Assembly (NCBI GenBank): GCA_964573995.1
Contig: CAZNLH010000008.1
Span: 18,978-82,977 of the forward strand
Length of the DNA: 64,000 nt
Reading direction: 5' to 3'
DNA from: CAZNLH01 sp964573995
Lineage (GTDB): Bacteria; Gemmatimonadota; CAZMKB01; CAZNLH01
In this document: in pieces, positions 51,928 through 60,256 of the stretch
Layout of the letters: the number at the start of each line of letters is the position of its first letter
How positions within the stretch are numbered: the first letter of the stretch is position 1
The notes under the pieces: model-generated
What the model saw: only the letters and a program-made list of their open reading frames with translations
Told to the model about the DNA's origin: nothing
The model's database searches: none
Program-made: the position numbers and the translations under genes

Positions 51928-52139
51928 GATTACGGCGGAACGTATGACGTGAATCCAGGTGGCCGTGCCTCGAGACATACAGAGATGGGGGGCGCACGCC
52001 CCCTTACTTACCATTCCACATCCAGGACGTCCAGGTTCTCGACAGGCCCGAACTTCCAGTTGGGATGATAGGCAACACCTGAAGAGAAAGAAAGGGAGCG
52101 AGAGTCATTAATTATCAAAAATTATCGTACGATCGCACG

Positions 52140-52907
52140 TCAATGCGAAGCAAGGAGGGCCTTGTTCACCTCTCCCAGGGAGGAGTTCGCCTCGAGGAGG
52201 AGTTGAGAAGCCGCCTCTATGTCGAAGGAGTGCCATACGATCTTGGCCCTGTCCACCTTCGATTCCGCGGATTCGAGCCTTTTCAGGACCTCCTTGTCGG
52301 GTGACTCTCCGGCAAGCCGGCCCAGCAGGTCCGCTATCGTGCCCGTCTGGTTTAGCGCCAGGAGAAGGAGCCTGGCCTCATCAGGGGCCTTCACCTCGAT
52401 CCCCTTGCGCTCATTGTGGCAGTTGATGCACGTCGTCTTGAGGTTCTGCGGGGTAATGATCCACGTCGCCCTGGATCCGTGGCAGGTGCTGCAATTGGGC
52501 CCGATCCCTGTCTTTTCCAGTTTCCGGTAGTGATTGCTCTGCACGAACTCCTGGTAGACCTCTTCGTGACACCCTCCGCAGGTCGCCGGAACGTTCTGGA
52601 AATAAACGCGGCTCCGGGGGTCGCCGGACTTGTACACGCCCTTGTGGGCAAGTTCCTTCTCCTTGGCCTTGGGTGAGCCGCCGTGGCACAGGTCGCAGGT
52701 TACTCCGTTCTCACTGTGGATGGAATTCTTCCAGTCCAGGTAATTAGAGCCCACAAAGGTATCCGCCGGGAGCTTGCTGTGACAGGATACGCAGGAATTC
52801 CCTTCGTCTTTACCCAACAAGGGCATTTCGCCACCACCGGTCAGGGGACCTGCCATGAAGACCGAGACCATTATCAAGAGAATGGTTGTACGGCTGTAAC
52901 TATTCAT
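52140..52907 (-). CDS. Pentahaem cytochrome c, last gene of the Rieske/cytochrome b operon
   Basis: 255 residues with a signal peptide (MNSYSRTTILLIMVSVFMAG). Five CxxCH sites: CVSCH, CDLCH, CGGCH, CSTCH, CINCH. The last 70 residues are helical without haem sites (ESPDKEVLKRLESAESKVDRA). NapC/NirT- or octahaem-type proteins share such spacing, but no clear family could be named. As the last gene after the cytochrome b gene it is probably an electron carrier for that complex, and its C-terminal helical region may contact a partner. Confidence 0.85.
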   Translation of the reverse strand: MNSYSRTTILLIMVSVFMAGPLTGGGEMPLLGKDEGNSCVSCHSKLPADTFVGSNYLDWKNSIHSENGVTCDLCHGGSPKAKEKELAHKGVYKSGDPRSRVYFQNVPATCGGCHEEVYQEFVQSNHYRKLEKTGIGPNCSTCHGSRATWIITPQNLKTTCINCHNERKGIEVKAPDEARLLLLALNQTGTIADLLGRLAGESPDKEVLKRLESAESKVDRAKIVWHSFDIEAASQLLLEANSSLGEVNKALLASH

Positions 52908-52967
52908 CTTTTCAACCCTCTTCTCAATTTTCTTCGTACTTCACCGGCCGTATGGTATCAAGAGGCC

Positions 52968-54206
52968 TCACTTCCCCTTCCCACCCAGTATGAAATAGGG
53001 CGCAAGGAACGCAGCCAGTGTCACAAGGACGACATAGATAGACATCTTAAAGGGAGTTACACCGAAGATGTCGATGTAGCCGGAGACGATCAACATCACG
53101 GCAAACATGAGCGCCATAACACCAATGGATGTCCGCACCGGATGATCAAGGGGATTGTCCATGTAATGTTGCGGCGTGGGACTTCGATCGATGAACGGCA
53201 GGGCGAGGAGGCACAGGGCGGCAAGGCCGGGGAAGAGCACCCCGCCGATCGTCTCAGAGGTTATCTTGGCCCCCAGCAGGCTGAAGTGCAGCGTCCCTGG
53301 AATCAATTTCAAGAGCCCGTAAACGGCCAGGAAGTACCAGTCGGGACGCATCACCGGGGTACCCGGACCCGGTGGGCCATATTTTTCAACAGGGTTGGCC
53401 GGGAGCAGGACCGCTACAAAGAAGACCACGAACGCCAGGAGGAAAAAGAACGAGAGACTTATCAGGGCCTGATTAGGCCATAACGGTATCCCGATCAGTC
53501 GCTTTCCGCCCTCCGACTCCGGTCGATCGCGATTTGCGGCAGGCTCGGAGTGCTTCTGTTTGACCAGTATGACCATGTGGACGGCGATCAGGCTCATGAT
53601 GATGGCTGGCATCATCATCACATGGAGAAAGAAGAAACGAGGTATGGTCTCATCGGTGGGGAAAGCCCCTCCGAAGAGGAGTCGCGAGATCCAGTCTCCA
53701 AGCCATGGGACGGACTTGGCGATGTAATATCCTACGGACGTGGCAGTCACCGAGAACTCGCTGTACGGGAGGAGGTAACCGGTGAACGAAGCGAAGAACG
53801 TCGCTCCGAAGAGAATCAATCCCACTATCCAGTTGATCTCCCTAGGGTTACGGTAACAGCCCGTGAAATATACCCGCATGAGGTGCATCAGAAGAGAGGC
53901 GATCATCAACATCGCGGACCAGTGGTGAACCCTTCGCACGATCAATCCGAAGGAACTCAGGTCTATCCTGACGACGCTGGCATACGCGGCTGGTACCAAC
54001 CTGCCGAAGAGGCTTACTTCCCTGACACTCGGCTCGTACGAGAGCCCGAGGAATATCCCCGTGATCAGCAGCATCCCGAAACTGAAGAGTGCCATCTCAC
54101 CGAAGATAAAAGTCGGATGGGTAGGGAACGCCTTCTTCAGGTATCGCTTGGTGAATTTTTTCAGTTCGAGACGGCTCTCGAGCCAGTCACCGATAACGCC
54201 CATCAT
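52968..54206 (-). CDS. Cytochrome b subunit of a Rieske/cytochrome b complex
   Basis: 412-residue membrane protein with about eight helices. Haem ligands: RRVHHWSAMLMIASLLMHLM (14-residue step) and LHVMMMPAIIMSLIAVHMVI (15-residue step), the spacing of cytochrome b6. The quinol-oxidation-site motif PEWY is PDWYF here (MRPDWYFLAVYGLLKLIPG). The C-terminal third corresponds to subunit IV, fused. No cytochrome c1 or f gene is adjacent. It lies 42 bases downstream of the Rieske gene, and together they oxidise quinol and reduce a periplasmic carrier. Confidence 0.94.
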   Translation of the reverse strand: MMGVIGDWLESRLELKKFTKRYLKKAFPTHPTFIFGEMALFSFGMLLITGIFLGLSYEPSVREVSLFGRLVPAAYASVVRIDLSSFGLIVRRVHHWSAMLMIASLLMHLMRVYFTGCYRNPREINWIVGLILFGATFFASFTGYLLPYSEFSVTATSVGYYIAKSVPWLGDWISRLLFGGAFPTDETIPRFFFLHVMMMPAIIMSLIAVHMVILVKQKHSEPAANRDRPESEGGKRLIGIPLWPNQALISLSFFFLLAFVVFFVAVLLPANPVEKYGPPGPGTPVMRPDWYFLAVYGLLKLIPGTLHFSLLGAKITSETIGGVLFPGLAALCLLALPFIDRSPTPQHYMDNPLDHPVRTSIGVMALMFAVMLIVSGYIDIFGVTPFKMSIYVVLVTLAAFLAPYFILGGKGK

Positions 54207-54247
54207 CTCCTCATATTAATCAGCGGCAACAAGTACCGTCGGCTCAA

Positions 54248-54886
54248 TCAAACCTTCGGCCCCACGGCCTCCTCAAATCCCCCCTTGAAGATAATCTCTC
54301 CTTTAGAGGCAACCTTAATAGGAATCTGAGGGAGGGGTGTGGGTGCCGGTCCAGCCAGTACGATCGCGCCCCTAAGGGGATCGAATACGCTGTCATGGCA
54401 GTTGCAATGTGTGTGGGAGGCCTTTACATCGGGCCTCTTCTTCCAAGAGACTGTACACGCCAGGTGGGTGCATATCGCGCTGTAGGCGACATATCCCTGG
54501 TCCGTCCAGTCTATAATGGTGGGATCACGGAACGAGCCCACCTCTTCCCGGACGACCTGGACAATGTTCGCGTAGTTGTCCTCCTTGCCCTTGGGATAGG
54601 CCAGGACCGCGTCACCCACCTTCAGGTCAGATGCCTTGATAACCTGGTTCTTCTTGTCCCCCTTCGCGTAGACAAGAATGTCCCCCTCCTTGATCGTGGG
54701 GATATAGGCGCTCCCGGACTCCTTGCCCGGGACAAGGCTCTTTATGATCGAAATGGCGGACGCGAAAAAACTCACCGCCGTCAATCCCAACAGGCCCCTA
54801 ATGAATCTTCTCCTGGCGGCATCACTCGGTGGAGATTCGCTTGAATCGCCGCCACCTTTTGAGCGGCCCATCCGGAACTTTACCAT
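54248..54886 (-). CDS. Rieske iron-sulfur protein
   Basis: 212 residues. An N-terminal anchor after a basic stretch (ARRRFIRGLLGLTAVSFFASA, RR near residue 26, as in Tat-exported Rieske proteins) is followed by a soluble domain with cluster motifs CTHLAC and CNCHDS (two Cys and two His). These replace the usual CTHLGC and CPCHGS. The linker between them is ordinary. It passes electrons from quinol to a cytochrome c. The ATG at 54886 has GAGGAAGAG upstream; an upstream extension to 54934 is unlikely. It overlaps the 70-residue protein gene by seven bases. Confidence 0.93.
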   Translation of the reverse strand: MVKFRMGRSKGGGDSSESPPSDAARRRFIRGLLGLTAVSFFASAISIIKSLVPGKESGSAYIPTIKEGDILVYAKGDKKNQVIKASDLKVGDAVLAYPKGKEDNYANIVQVVREEVGSFRDPTIIDWTDQGYVAYSAICTHLACTVSWKKRPDVKASHTHCNCHDSVFDPLRGAIVLAGPAPTPLPQIPIKVASKGEIIFKGGFEEAVGPKV

Positions 54887-55092
54887 AGGTACTCTTCCTC
54901 CCGATCCTCGGACAACTCCACAAAATTCACGCACGTCTTGTAATAGGAGATGAGAAAGAAGGCTATAACTATGAGTTGAGCGGCCATCAGCCCCCCCAAG
55001 ACATATTCGTTCGCATCGACTATCAGGTAGAAGTAGAGGAATGACCCGGACAGAACAACCTCCGCCAGGGCCAGGATGGTCAATACGATCAT
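54880..55092 (-). CDS. Small two-helix membrane protein of the Rieske/b operon
   Basis: 70 residues, two predicted transmembrane helices (about 3-25 and 31-50), and an acidic tail EDREEEYLW. Family not recognised. It is tightly coupled: three bases after the pentahaem gene and a seven-base overlap with the Rieske gene, so it is probably a small structural subunit of the quinol-oxidising complex. Confidence 0.75.
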   Translation of the reverse strand: MIVLTILALAEVVLSGSFLYFYLIVDANEYVLGGLMAAQLIVIAFFLISYYKTCVNFVELSEDREEEYLW

Positions 55093-55095
55093 CGC

Positions 55096-55821
55096 TTATT
55101 TCTCCATCTTGCGGTAAAGCACTATCGCCACGATGGTGAGGAACAGGACCATGCCCCAGGTCACGAACCCGATCTCGAAGGACTCGAGTTCCTCCGGAAA
55201 GATCTTCTCCCCTGGGCCCTTTATCTTCCTCGAGGCCTCCGCCAGCCTGATACCGTACAGTTGATCGATCGTGGAAGATGTGACGTTCATCGCATCGATC
55301 CGATCAAAGCCTACCACATCCTTGTGGCAATCCGAACATACCTTGGGTACCTCCGGCATGATATTGCGATGCGCGCCGTGACATCTCGTACACGAAGGTC
55401 CACCCCTCTTTTCAAGAAAGGCCTGTCCCATGATGCTTTCTCTGTAACGGTTGACCGCATCCTCATGGCACTGCCCGCACATTGCCAGCATCTGCACCGG
55501 ATCCGGCTTGGCCACGAAGCCCTCCTGCGAGTACATGGCCTTCCTTGCGAGGGCCCGTATTCCCTGTGGAGACAACTTTTCAAGGCCGCTCACCTTGAGC
55601 GTCTCATCCCCGCCATGACAGTAGGCGCACGTGATTCCCATCGACTGATGCGTCGAGCCCATCCACTCCTTTACCGGTTTTCCCACCTCGCCTCCCATGA
55701 ATTCGTGACACACGATGCAGGCAATATACCCCTTGTTCTCCTGCGCCGTCGAGGACGCCCACGACAGGAGCGTAAGAGATATGAGAAATAGAGGGAGGCA
55801 AACCAAGCGCTTCTTATTCAT
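55096..55821 (-). CDS. Pentahaem cytochrome c with C-terminal membrane anchor
   Basis: 241 residues. Signal peptide (LPLFLISLTLLSWASSTAQ), five CxxCH sites (CIVCH, CAYCH, CGQCH, CTRCH, CSDCH) and a C-terminal transmembrane helix (FVTWGMVLFLTIVAIVLY). Anchored multihaem cytochromes of this type act as quinol-complex partners, replacing cytochrome c1 or f. It heads the operon pentahaem-small TM-Rieske-cytochrome b-pentahaem, 149 bases after a perfect promoter. Its haem spacing is similar to that of the pentahaem at 52140-52907. Confidence 0.86.
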   Translation of the reverse strand: MNKKRLVCLPLFLISLTLLSWASSTAQENKGYIACIVCHEFMGGEVGKPVKEWMGSTHQSMGITCAYCHGGDETLKVSGLEKLSPQGIRALARKAMYSQEGFVAKPDPVQMLAMCGQCHEDAVNRYRESIMGQAFLEKRGGPSCTRCHGAHRNIMPEVPKVCSDCHKDVVGFDRIDAMNVTSSTIDQLYGIRLAEASRKIKGPGEKIFPEELESFEIGFVTWGMVLFLTIVAIVLYRKMEK

Positions 55822-55976
55822 CCTCTTATCGTATCACTCTTTCCGGAAAACAGAGTACATGCAACATGTCACGCCTGATCGCAGTCTCAGTCCTGGTACA
55901 CTGCACGACATGACCGCCCAACCGAGGGGATGATATGAGCAGAAAAAAACAAGGGGTTTTTACGGGGACGGGGCGA

Positions 55977-56005
55977 ATTATAAAGTACGGATGATGAATT
56001 GTCAA
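55977..56005 (-). promoter_or_regulatory. Sigma-70 promoter of the Rieske/cytochrome b operon
   Basis: On the minus strand: TTGACA (56005-56000), 17 bases, TATAAT (55982-55977), a perfect consensus. The leader to the pentahaem ATG is about 150 bases. The rest of the 355-base gap to the next gene holds only the hairpin at 56131-56160. Confidence 0.87.
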
Positions 56006-56130
56006 GATCAATGTATCAAACCACCAATAATGTCACCCAGGGAGAGCACGATTGGACGACGTAATCGCGGAATGGAATCGACCTGATTTCACGGCAATGC
56101 GTTCCATGCGGCGTCCACGATGAGATGCAA

Positions 56131-56160
56131 CCACCCGGGCCGAGGGAGCGACCCGGGTGG
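56131..56160 (-). terminator. Hairpin after the secreted Cys-rich protein gene
   Basis: A nine-base perfect stem, CCACCCGGG/CCCGGGTGG, with a 12-base loop, 17 bases past the stop of the gene at 56178-56750. The following T run is weak, so termination may need Rho. Confidence 0.5.
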
Positions 56161-56177
56161 AATTGAGCCTCCGCGGA

Positions 56178-56750
56178 CTACCTGCTCCGCCCGATCGATC
56201 GGCCGTCGGAGCCGATGGCAGCCTTATCACCGAGCCCGGCGCCGGGGTCGCCACGGCCCTGAAAAGAGCGGTTCGCCGTCCAGCAGCCGTCACCAGCCCA
56301 GTTACTGTGCATGTCGCCCGACATGGACAGCCCGTTGCTCTCCATGACCCCCCAGTAGTGGGTGTTGTTCGAATATACCCAGTCGACATTGCAACCGTCC
56401 TGGCTCCAGGTACCCGTGTTGTTCTCGCTGGTGAGGAAGGTGCCGTCGCCAAAGAACTGGATTGTCACGCGAGACGAACTCCCCACGCATCCCCAGTCGT
56501 AGTGAAGGGTCCATAGCCCTTCCATGGACGCGCAGTTCATCGGCCCGACATTGGTGACATGGAACGTGTTGCTGGTGGAATCCCACTCGAGGTCAGCCCA
56601 GCAGTAATTTCCCATCGACAGGACATTGTTCACGCGCATCGTCGTGGGGCCGGTTACCTGGACGAAGCCGTCCGTCATGTCTATCTGAATGGCGAACGCG
56701 TCTACAGCGAAGGCAAGGAGAAGAAAGACAACAAGGGAAAAACGCCTCAT
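56178..56750 (-). CDS. Secreted Cys-rich protein with lipocalin/avidin-like repeats
   Basis: 190 residues with a signal peptide (FSLVVFLLLAFAVDAFA). Five Cys and a set of Gly/Trp-rich strands (MEGLWTLHYDWGC, TIQFFGDGTFLTSENN, TGTWSQDGCNVDWVY, WGVMESNGLSMSGDMHSNW, GDGCWTANR) suggest a small beta-barrel; this is a judgement by eye. No known function. It is transcribed alone from a consensus promoter at 56893-56922 and followed by a hairpin. Confidence 0.7.
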   Translation of the reverse strand: MRRFSLVVFLLLAFAVDAFAIQIDMTDGFVQVTGPTTMRVNNVLSMGNYCWADLEWDSTSNTFHVTNVGPMNCASMEGLWTLHYDWGCVGSSSRVTIQFFGDGTFLTSENNTGTWSQDGCNVDWVYSNNTHYWGVMESNGLSMSGDMHSNWAGDGCWTANRSFQGRGDPGAGLGDKAAIGSDGRSIGRSR

Positions 56751-56838
56751 GAGAACGGCCTCCTATAACGAGGGGTGAAAGCCATAATGTGGCGCGGCAC
56801 TTGATCACATCGCAGGGCCACCAGAACGGTCGAGCGAT

Positions 56839-57093
56839 TTAACCAACCCGTACGTACATTGAATGAAGCAGGAACCTTGTTTCCTGGATCTTATTATACC
56901 AGAGGAGAGTGGAAGATGTCAAGATGGGTGCATGCGTCAAGGACATATGCGACATTTTATCTTTTTCGATTAGATACTCGATGGGGCTTTTCATGTTTAA
57001 TGATTGATGCGGTCTTTGGGTATTGTAGAAGATGAGGTATTCGGAGAGTTTCCGGTGGAAGAGCTTCTTGTCGTGGAGGGCATCGAGGTGATT
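56839..57093 (-). pseudogene. Transposase/integrase C-terminal remnant
   Basis: On the minus strand an open stretch encodes RKLSEYLIFYNTQRPHQSL followed by NMKSPIEYLIEKDKMSHM, the C-terminal end of the DDE integrase core of IS3/IS481-type transposases (the YNxxRPHxSL motif). An in-frame stop lies at 57094-57096 and no DDE residues are seen upstream, so only about the last 80 codons remain. No terminal inverted repeats or target duplication could be identified. Confidence 0.85.
56893..56922 (-). promoter_or_regulatory. Sigma-70 promoter inside the transposase remnant
   Basis: On the minus strand: TTGACA (56922-56917), 18 bases, TATAAT (56898-56893). It drives the secreted protein gene that starts at 56750, with a leader of about 135 bases. 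It overlaps the end of the transposase remnant. Confidence 0.82.
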
Positions 57094-57197
57094 TCAGTTT
57101 TACGAGTTCCAAAGGCGCCTTCCTTCATAAGAGGGTACCGGAAAAGAGAGTGGTAAATGTCGTGGTGCAGGCCCCAGTGTATGCCCGCGACACCTGC

Positions 57198-59669
57198 CTA
57201 AGGCGAATCGTTAGGGCTGATGTAGAAATCGAAGCAATCCGTGGATTCAACGTCGTCGGGGAACACCCCCACTTCGACGCAATACGTGTATGGTCCTCCA
57301 ACGGGCGCCCTATTGGGAATCTGCTGACTCACGTGCGTGACGATCGTGTCAGAGGGGGCGATATCGAGGTCGACTGGACCGAGGGAGGGTGACACGGTAG
57401 AGCCCCACGGGGTGATCACCTTGGTCCAGCCTTGGAAGGAGGCCGGAAGGTCGCGATTGTTCACGATACGAACCGTGAAACCGAGGCGACTCCCTGGGGC
57501 GAAAACAGTCGTGTCTGGATCCACCGTCACGGAAAGCAACTCGTCGGTGTTGGATAGATCGAGCATGGCCAGGAATGCATCGTAGATCCCGTTGAAGGTC
57601 TCGTCGTAAGCGCCCGGCGTCGTCGGGAACAAAGGGGAATGGGTGAAGCCGACAAGGACCGGGTTTCCCCCAATACCAGGGGCCGCGTCCGTCCCGGCGT
57701 CCGTTGATCCGGCACCCATGAAGGAACTATAGAGCAGTCTCGACCCGGCGGTGTTGAACTTCGCCAGGTAGACGTCATCGCCGCCATTGTATGAACCGTC
57801 ATACGCCCCGGCCGTCGCCGGAAAGTCGGATGAATAGGTGTCTCCGACCAGGACAGCCTGGCCTTTGGAGTCCAGGTAGACCGAGTAGAGCCCGTCCGTG
57901 TTGCCGCCGCCGAGGAGGGTGCACAGGAGGAGGTTCGTTCCCGCCGTGTTGAACCTTGCCAGGAAGGCGTCTGAGGCACCGTTGGGCGTCTCGTCGTAGG
58001 CCCCGGGCGTCGTCGGAAAATCTGAGGACGAGGTCCACCCGGCCACAACAGGGTACCCGGACCCGTTGAGTACGATCGACTCACCGTAGGTCCACGAACC
58101 GCCTCCCAGTTGTGTACTGAAGAGGAGATGAGAGGCGGTTGCGTCCAACTTCACCACCACAGCGTCGGAATAACCCGTCAGGGTGCTATCGAAGGCTCCC
58201 GGCGTTGTGGGAAAATCCGTGGACCAGGTGTAGCCGGTCAGAAATGGATCGCCGTCCGAGTCGAGGACGATGTCGTTTCCTTCTTCGTCGTCGCTTCCCC
58301 CGATGAACGTGCTCCACATCAGCGAGTCCACGGAGGAATCGAACTTCGACACGAAGATGTCGTAAAGCCCATTATGCGACTGATCGTATGCACCCGGGGT
58401 AGTGGGGAAGCCACTCGACATCGTATAACCGGTCACGACGATAGACCCATACGGGTCAAGCGCGATCGCACTACCCTCTTCCCAGAAGTAACCTCCCAGG
58501 AAGGTGCCGAACAGGAGATTGGAACCGGAGGAGTCCAGTTTCACGATGAAGACGTCCTTGAAACCATTATAGGTCTCATCGAATGCGCCCGGCGTCGTGG
58601 GAAAGTCCGAAGACTCGGTGTAGCCGGTTACCACCACACTACCCGATCCATCGATGGCTATGTCGCTCCCCTTCTCCTCACTGCTTCCCCCGATGAAGGT
58701 GCACCACAGTAGCGATTCACCCGATGGGTCGAACTTGGCCACGAAGACATCGGTGGAATCGTTGTATGAAAAGTCGTAGGCGCCGGGCGTCGCGGGAAAG
58801 TCCGAAGACTCGGTGTAGCCCGTGACGAAGACCGCTCCCGAGGAATCAACGGCGGTAGAGAGGGCATAATCGTAATTTGTCCCTCCAAGGAAGGTGCTCC
58901 AGAGAAGAGCCGACGCCCTGTTCCTTTGACACGATGAATCCGACAACAGTGCCCTTGCCATGTCGGCACGCCCGAACCTCCACGATGGCTCTTCTCCACC
59001 GGCCCGGTTCTCCAGAAGATCGCCAGCCGGCGTCTGGAGCAGCATGGAACCGTCCGGTTCCCGCACGACCCTCTCGGCCCCTTCCGGCTCGATCATCGCA
59101 TCCCCGGCGTGCACTCCCGTGGAAGACTCCGCGCTGCAAACGACCCCCGCTGCATCGAGGCGCACGACCAGATCCACCCCTGGCCATACCTCATGATATA
59201 CGACCTCCTTGAACAGGGGCACATTCCTTCTCCAGCCGGACGGGTCGCTTCCCAGGAAGTAATTGTACTTCGTTCTCAACTCTCCACGCGCCTCGACCCT
59301 CGTAGACAGGCAGGCCTTATCGAACCTCATCATGACCATCCACCCTTGGGCAAAAGATTCCCGGACCGCCGAGGATGGCAAGGCTTCCTTTGCAGAACCG
59401 CCTCCGAATAACGTGGGAGGTAACCCATCCTGCCCACGGTGGGGATCCAGTACCGGCATGGAAAGGGCGATCCCCTCGCCGGTCAGGTAAACGTTCAGTC
59501 CGGGGCAATGGGCGTAGTAGAGCACCCGCGAATCCACCTGCCCCTGATTTCTTACGAAGAAACCCTCGCCGGCCTCCTGCACGCTTGAAGATGCAAGGGC
59601 AACTCCCACCGACAGGAGCACGCCAAGGATCGCCGAGCCAATACTTCCAATACGAACCTCTCCCTCCAT
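57198..59669 (-). CDS. Secreted SBBP seven-repeat protein
   Basis: 823 residues. Signal peptide (IGSAILGVLLSVGVALASS), then the N-terminal domain typical of SBBP proteins (FFVRNQGQVDSRVLYYAHCPG, later NYFLGSDPSGWRRNVPLFKE), then seven tandem 65-residue beta-propeller repeats such as LLWCTFIGGSSEEKGSDIAI...TPGAFD, and a C-terminal Ig-like domain (about 720-820). It is likely to be surface-associated. The ATG at 59669 has GGAGGC upstream; a longer start at 59792 includes the promoter. Function unknown. Neighbours give no further hint. Confidence 0.9.
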   Translation of the reverse strand: MEGEVRIGSIGSAILGVLLSVGVALASSSVQEAGEGFFVRNQGQVDSRVLYYAHCPGLNVYLTGEGIALSMPVLDPHRGQDGLPPTLFGGGSAKEALPSSAVRESFAQGWMVMMRFDKACLSTRVEARGELRTKYNYFLGSDPSGWRRNVPLFKEVVYHEVWPGVDLVVRLDAAGVVCSAESSTGVHAGDAMIEPEGAERVVREPDGSMLLQTPAGDLLENRAGGEEPSWRFGRADMARALLSDSSCQRNRASALLWSTFLGGTNYDYALSTAVDSSGAVFVTGYTESSDFPATPGAYDFSYNDSTDVFVAKFDPSGESLLWCTFIGGSSEEKGSDIAIDGSGSVVVTGYTESSDFPTTPGAFDETYNGFKDVFIVKLDSSGSNLLFGTFLGGYFWEEGSAIALDPYGSIVVTGYTMSSGFPTTPGAYDQSHNGLYDIFVSKFDSSVDSLMWSTFIGGSDDEEGNDIVLDSDGDPFLTGYTWSTDFPTTPGAFDSTLTGYSDAVVVKLDATASHLLFSTQLGGGSWTYGESIVLNGSGYPVVAGWTSSSDFPTTPGAYDETPNGASDAFLARFNTAGTNLLLCTLLGGGNTDGLYSVYLDSKGQAVLVGDTYSSDFPATAGAYDGSYNGGDDVYLAKFNTAGSRLLYSSFMGAGSTDAGTDAAPGIGGNPVLVGFTHSPLFPTTPGAYDETFNGIYDAFLAMLDLSNTDELLSVTVDPDTTVFAPGSRLGFTVRIVNNRDLPASFQGWTKVITPWGSTVSPSLGPVDLDIAPSDTIVTHVSQQIPNRAPVGGPYTYCVEVGVFPDDVESTDCFDFYISPNDSP
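57543..58907. repeat. Seven tandem 195-base coding repeats
   Basis: The SBBP gene contains seven in-frame repeats, each 195 bases (65 codons), recognised by the recurring GFPTTPGAYD-type codons spaced 195 bases apart. Some pairs are close at the nucleotide level (for example near 58580 and 58775). They could recombine or be collapsed in assembly. Confidence 0.85.
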
Positions 59670-59782
59670 GTTATTGCCTCCTCGAATCAATACTCCAGAA
59701 AATCCCACGGCACCCAGCCGACCACAGCAATGCACTTGCCTCCGGCCGGATGTAAACAGCGTCACAAAAGACGTACCAAGAA

Positions 59783-59811
59783 ATTCTACCATATCGAAAG
59801 AAATATTTCAA
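59783..59811 (-). promoter_or_regulatory. Promoter of the SBBP protein gene
   Basis: On the minus strand: TTGAAA (59811-59806), 17 bases, TAGAAT (59788-59783). It supports the ATG at 59669 as the start. Confidence 0.65.
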
Positions 59812-60138
59812 GTAGCGAATTGAATTCCTCCGGCCTTGGGCGGACCCCGTGGTGCCACGAACCTCCACGTTCGTAAGGCATTGAAAGTCCTCTCGGAACG
59901 AACATCGAGTGGTCCCATGGAGACTTGGTAGATCATGAGTCCGGAGCAAGGCTCACGGCGTTTTACGGTAGCAAGCGAGGCTAGTCTTCATTACCGCCTG
60001 ATACGGCGTGCAGGGGCTAAAAGAAGATCCCTCGCCTCCCTCACACCGATCAAATCTTGAATCCCCCGGTACCGGTAATTGAACGAGATACTCGTTTCAA
60101 ACCCACAAAGTCCGTGGAACCAGGAAGATCAAAGTACA
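59812..60138. other. Intergenic stretch with no recognised content
   Basis: About 330 bases between the SBBP promoter and the cad promoter. The only structure noticed is a six-base inverted repeat ACGAAC/GTTCGT near 59860. Open frames here have no family signature. Confidence 0.5.
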
Positions 60139-60167
60139 TTGACAAGACGAGACACGGGGCATATCTT
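60139..60167 (+). promoter_or_regulatory. Promoter of the cadC-zntA operon
   Basis: TTGACA (60139-60144), 17 bases, TATCTT (60162-60167). Transcription would start near 60174, just before the operator palindrome. Confidence 0.75.
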
Positions 60168-60182
60168 GTTAGGATCATGTGA

Positions 60183-60198
60183 TCAAATGTGCATTTGA
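60183..60198 (+). promoter_or_regulatory. CadC/SmtB-type operator palindrome
   Basis: TCAAATG-TG-CATTTGA, an inverted repeat of seven-base arms with a two-base centre, just downstream of the predicted transcript start. As I recall it, the known cad operator has the same form, TCAAATA-AA-TATTTGA. Binding of the adjacent ArsR-family repressor there would block RNA polymerase. Confidence 0.75.
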
Positions 60199-60256
60199 AT
60201 AATTGTTATGAGGCTCATCTCCGGCTTACTGAAGGTGGGGGGAAGGGGGCTCGACC

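Noticed and set aside
57543..58907. Regularly spaced repeats as a possible CRISPR array
   Set aside because: The unit is 195 bases, in frame, and encodes SBBP propeller blades; no short direct repeats with unique spacers.
59671..59949. Open frame on the minus strand overlapping the SBBP promoter
   Set aside because: No family signature, no ribosome site, and it overlaps the promoter and start of a well-supported gene.
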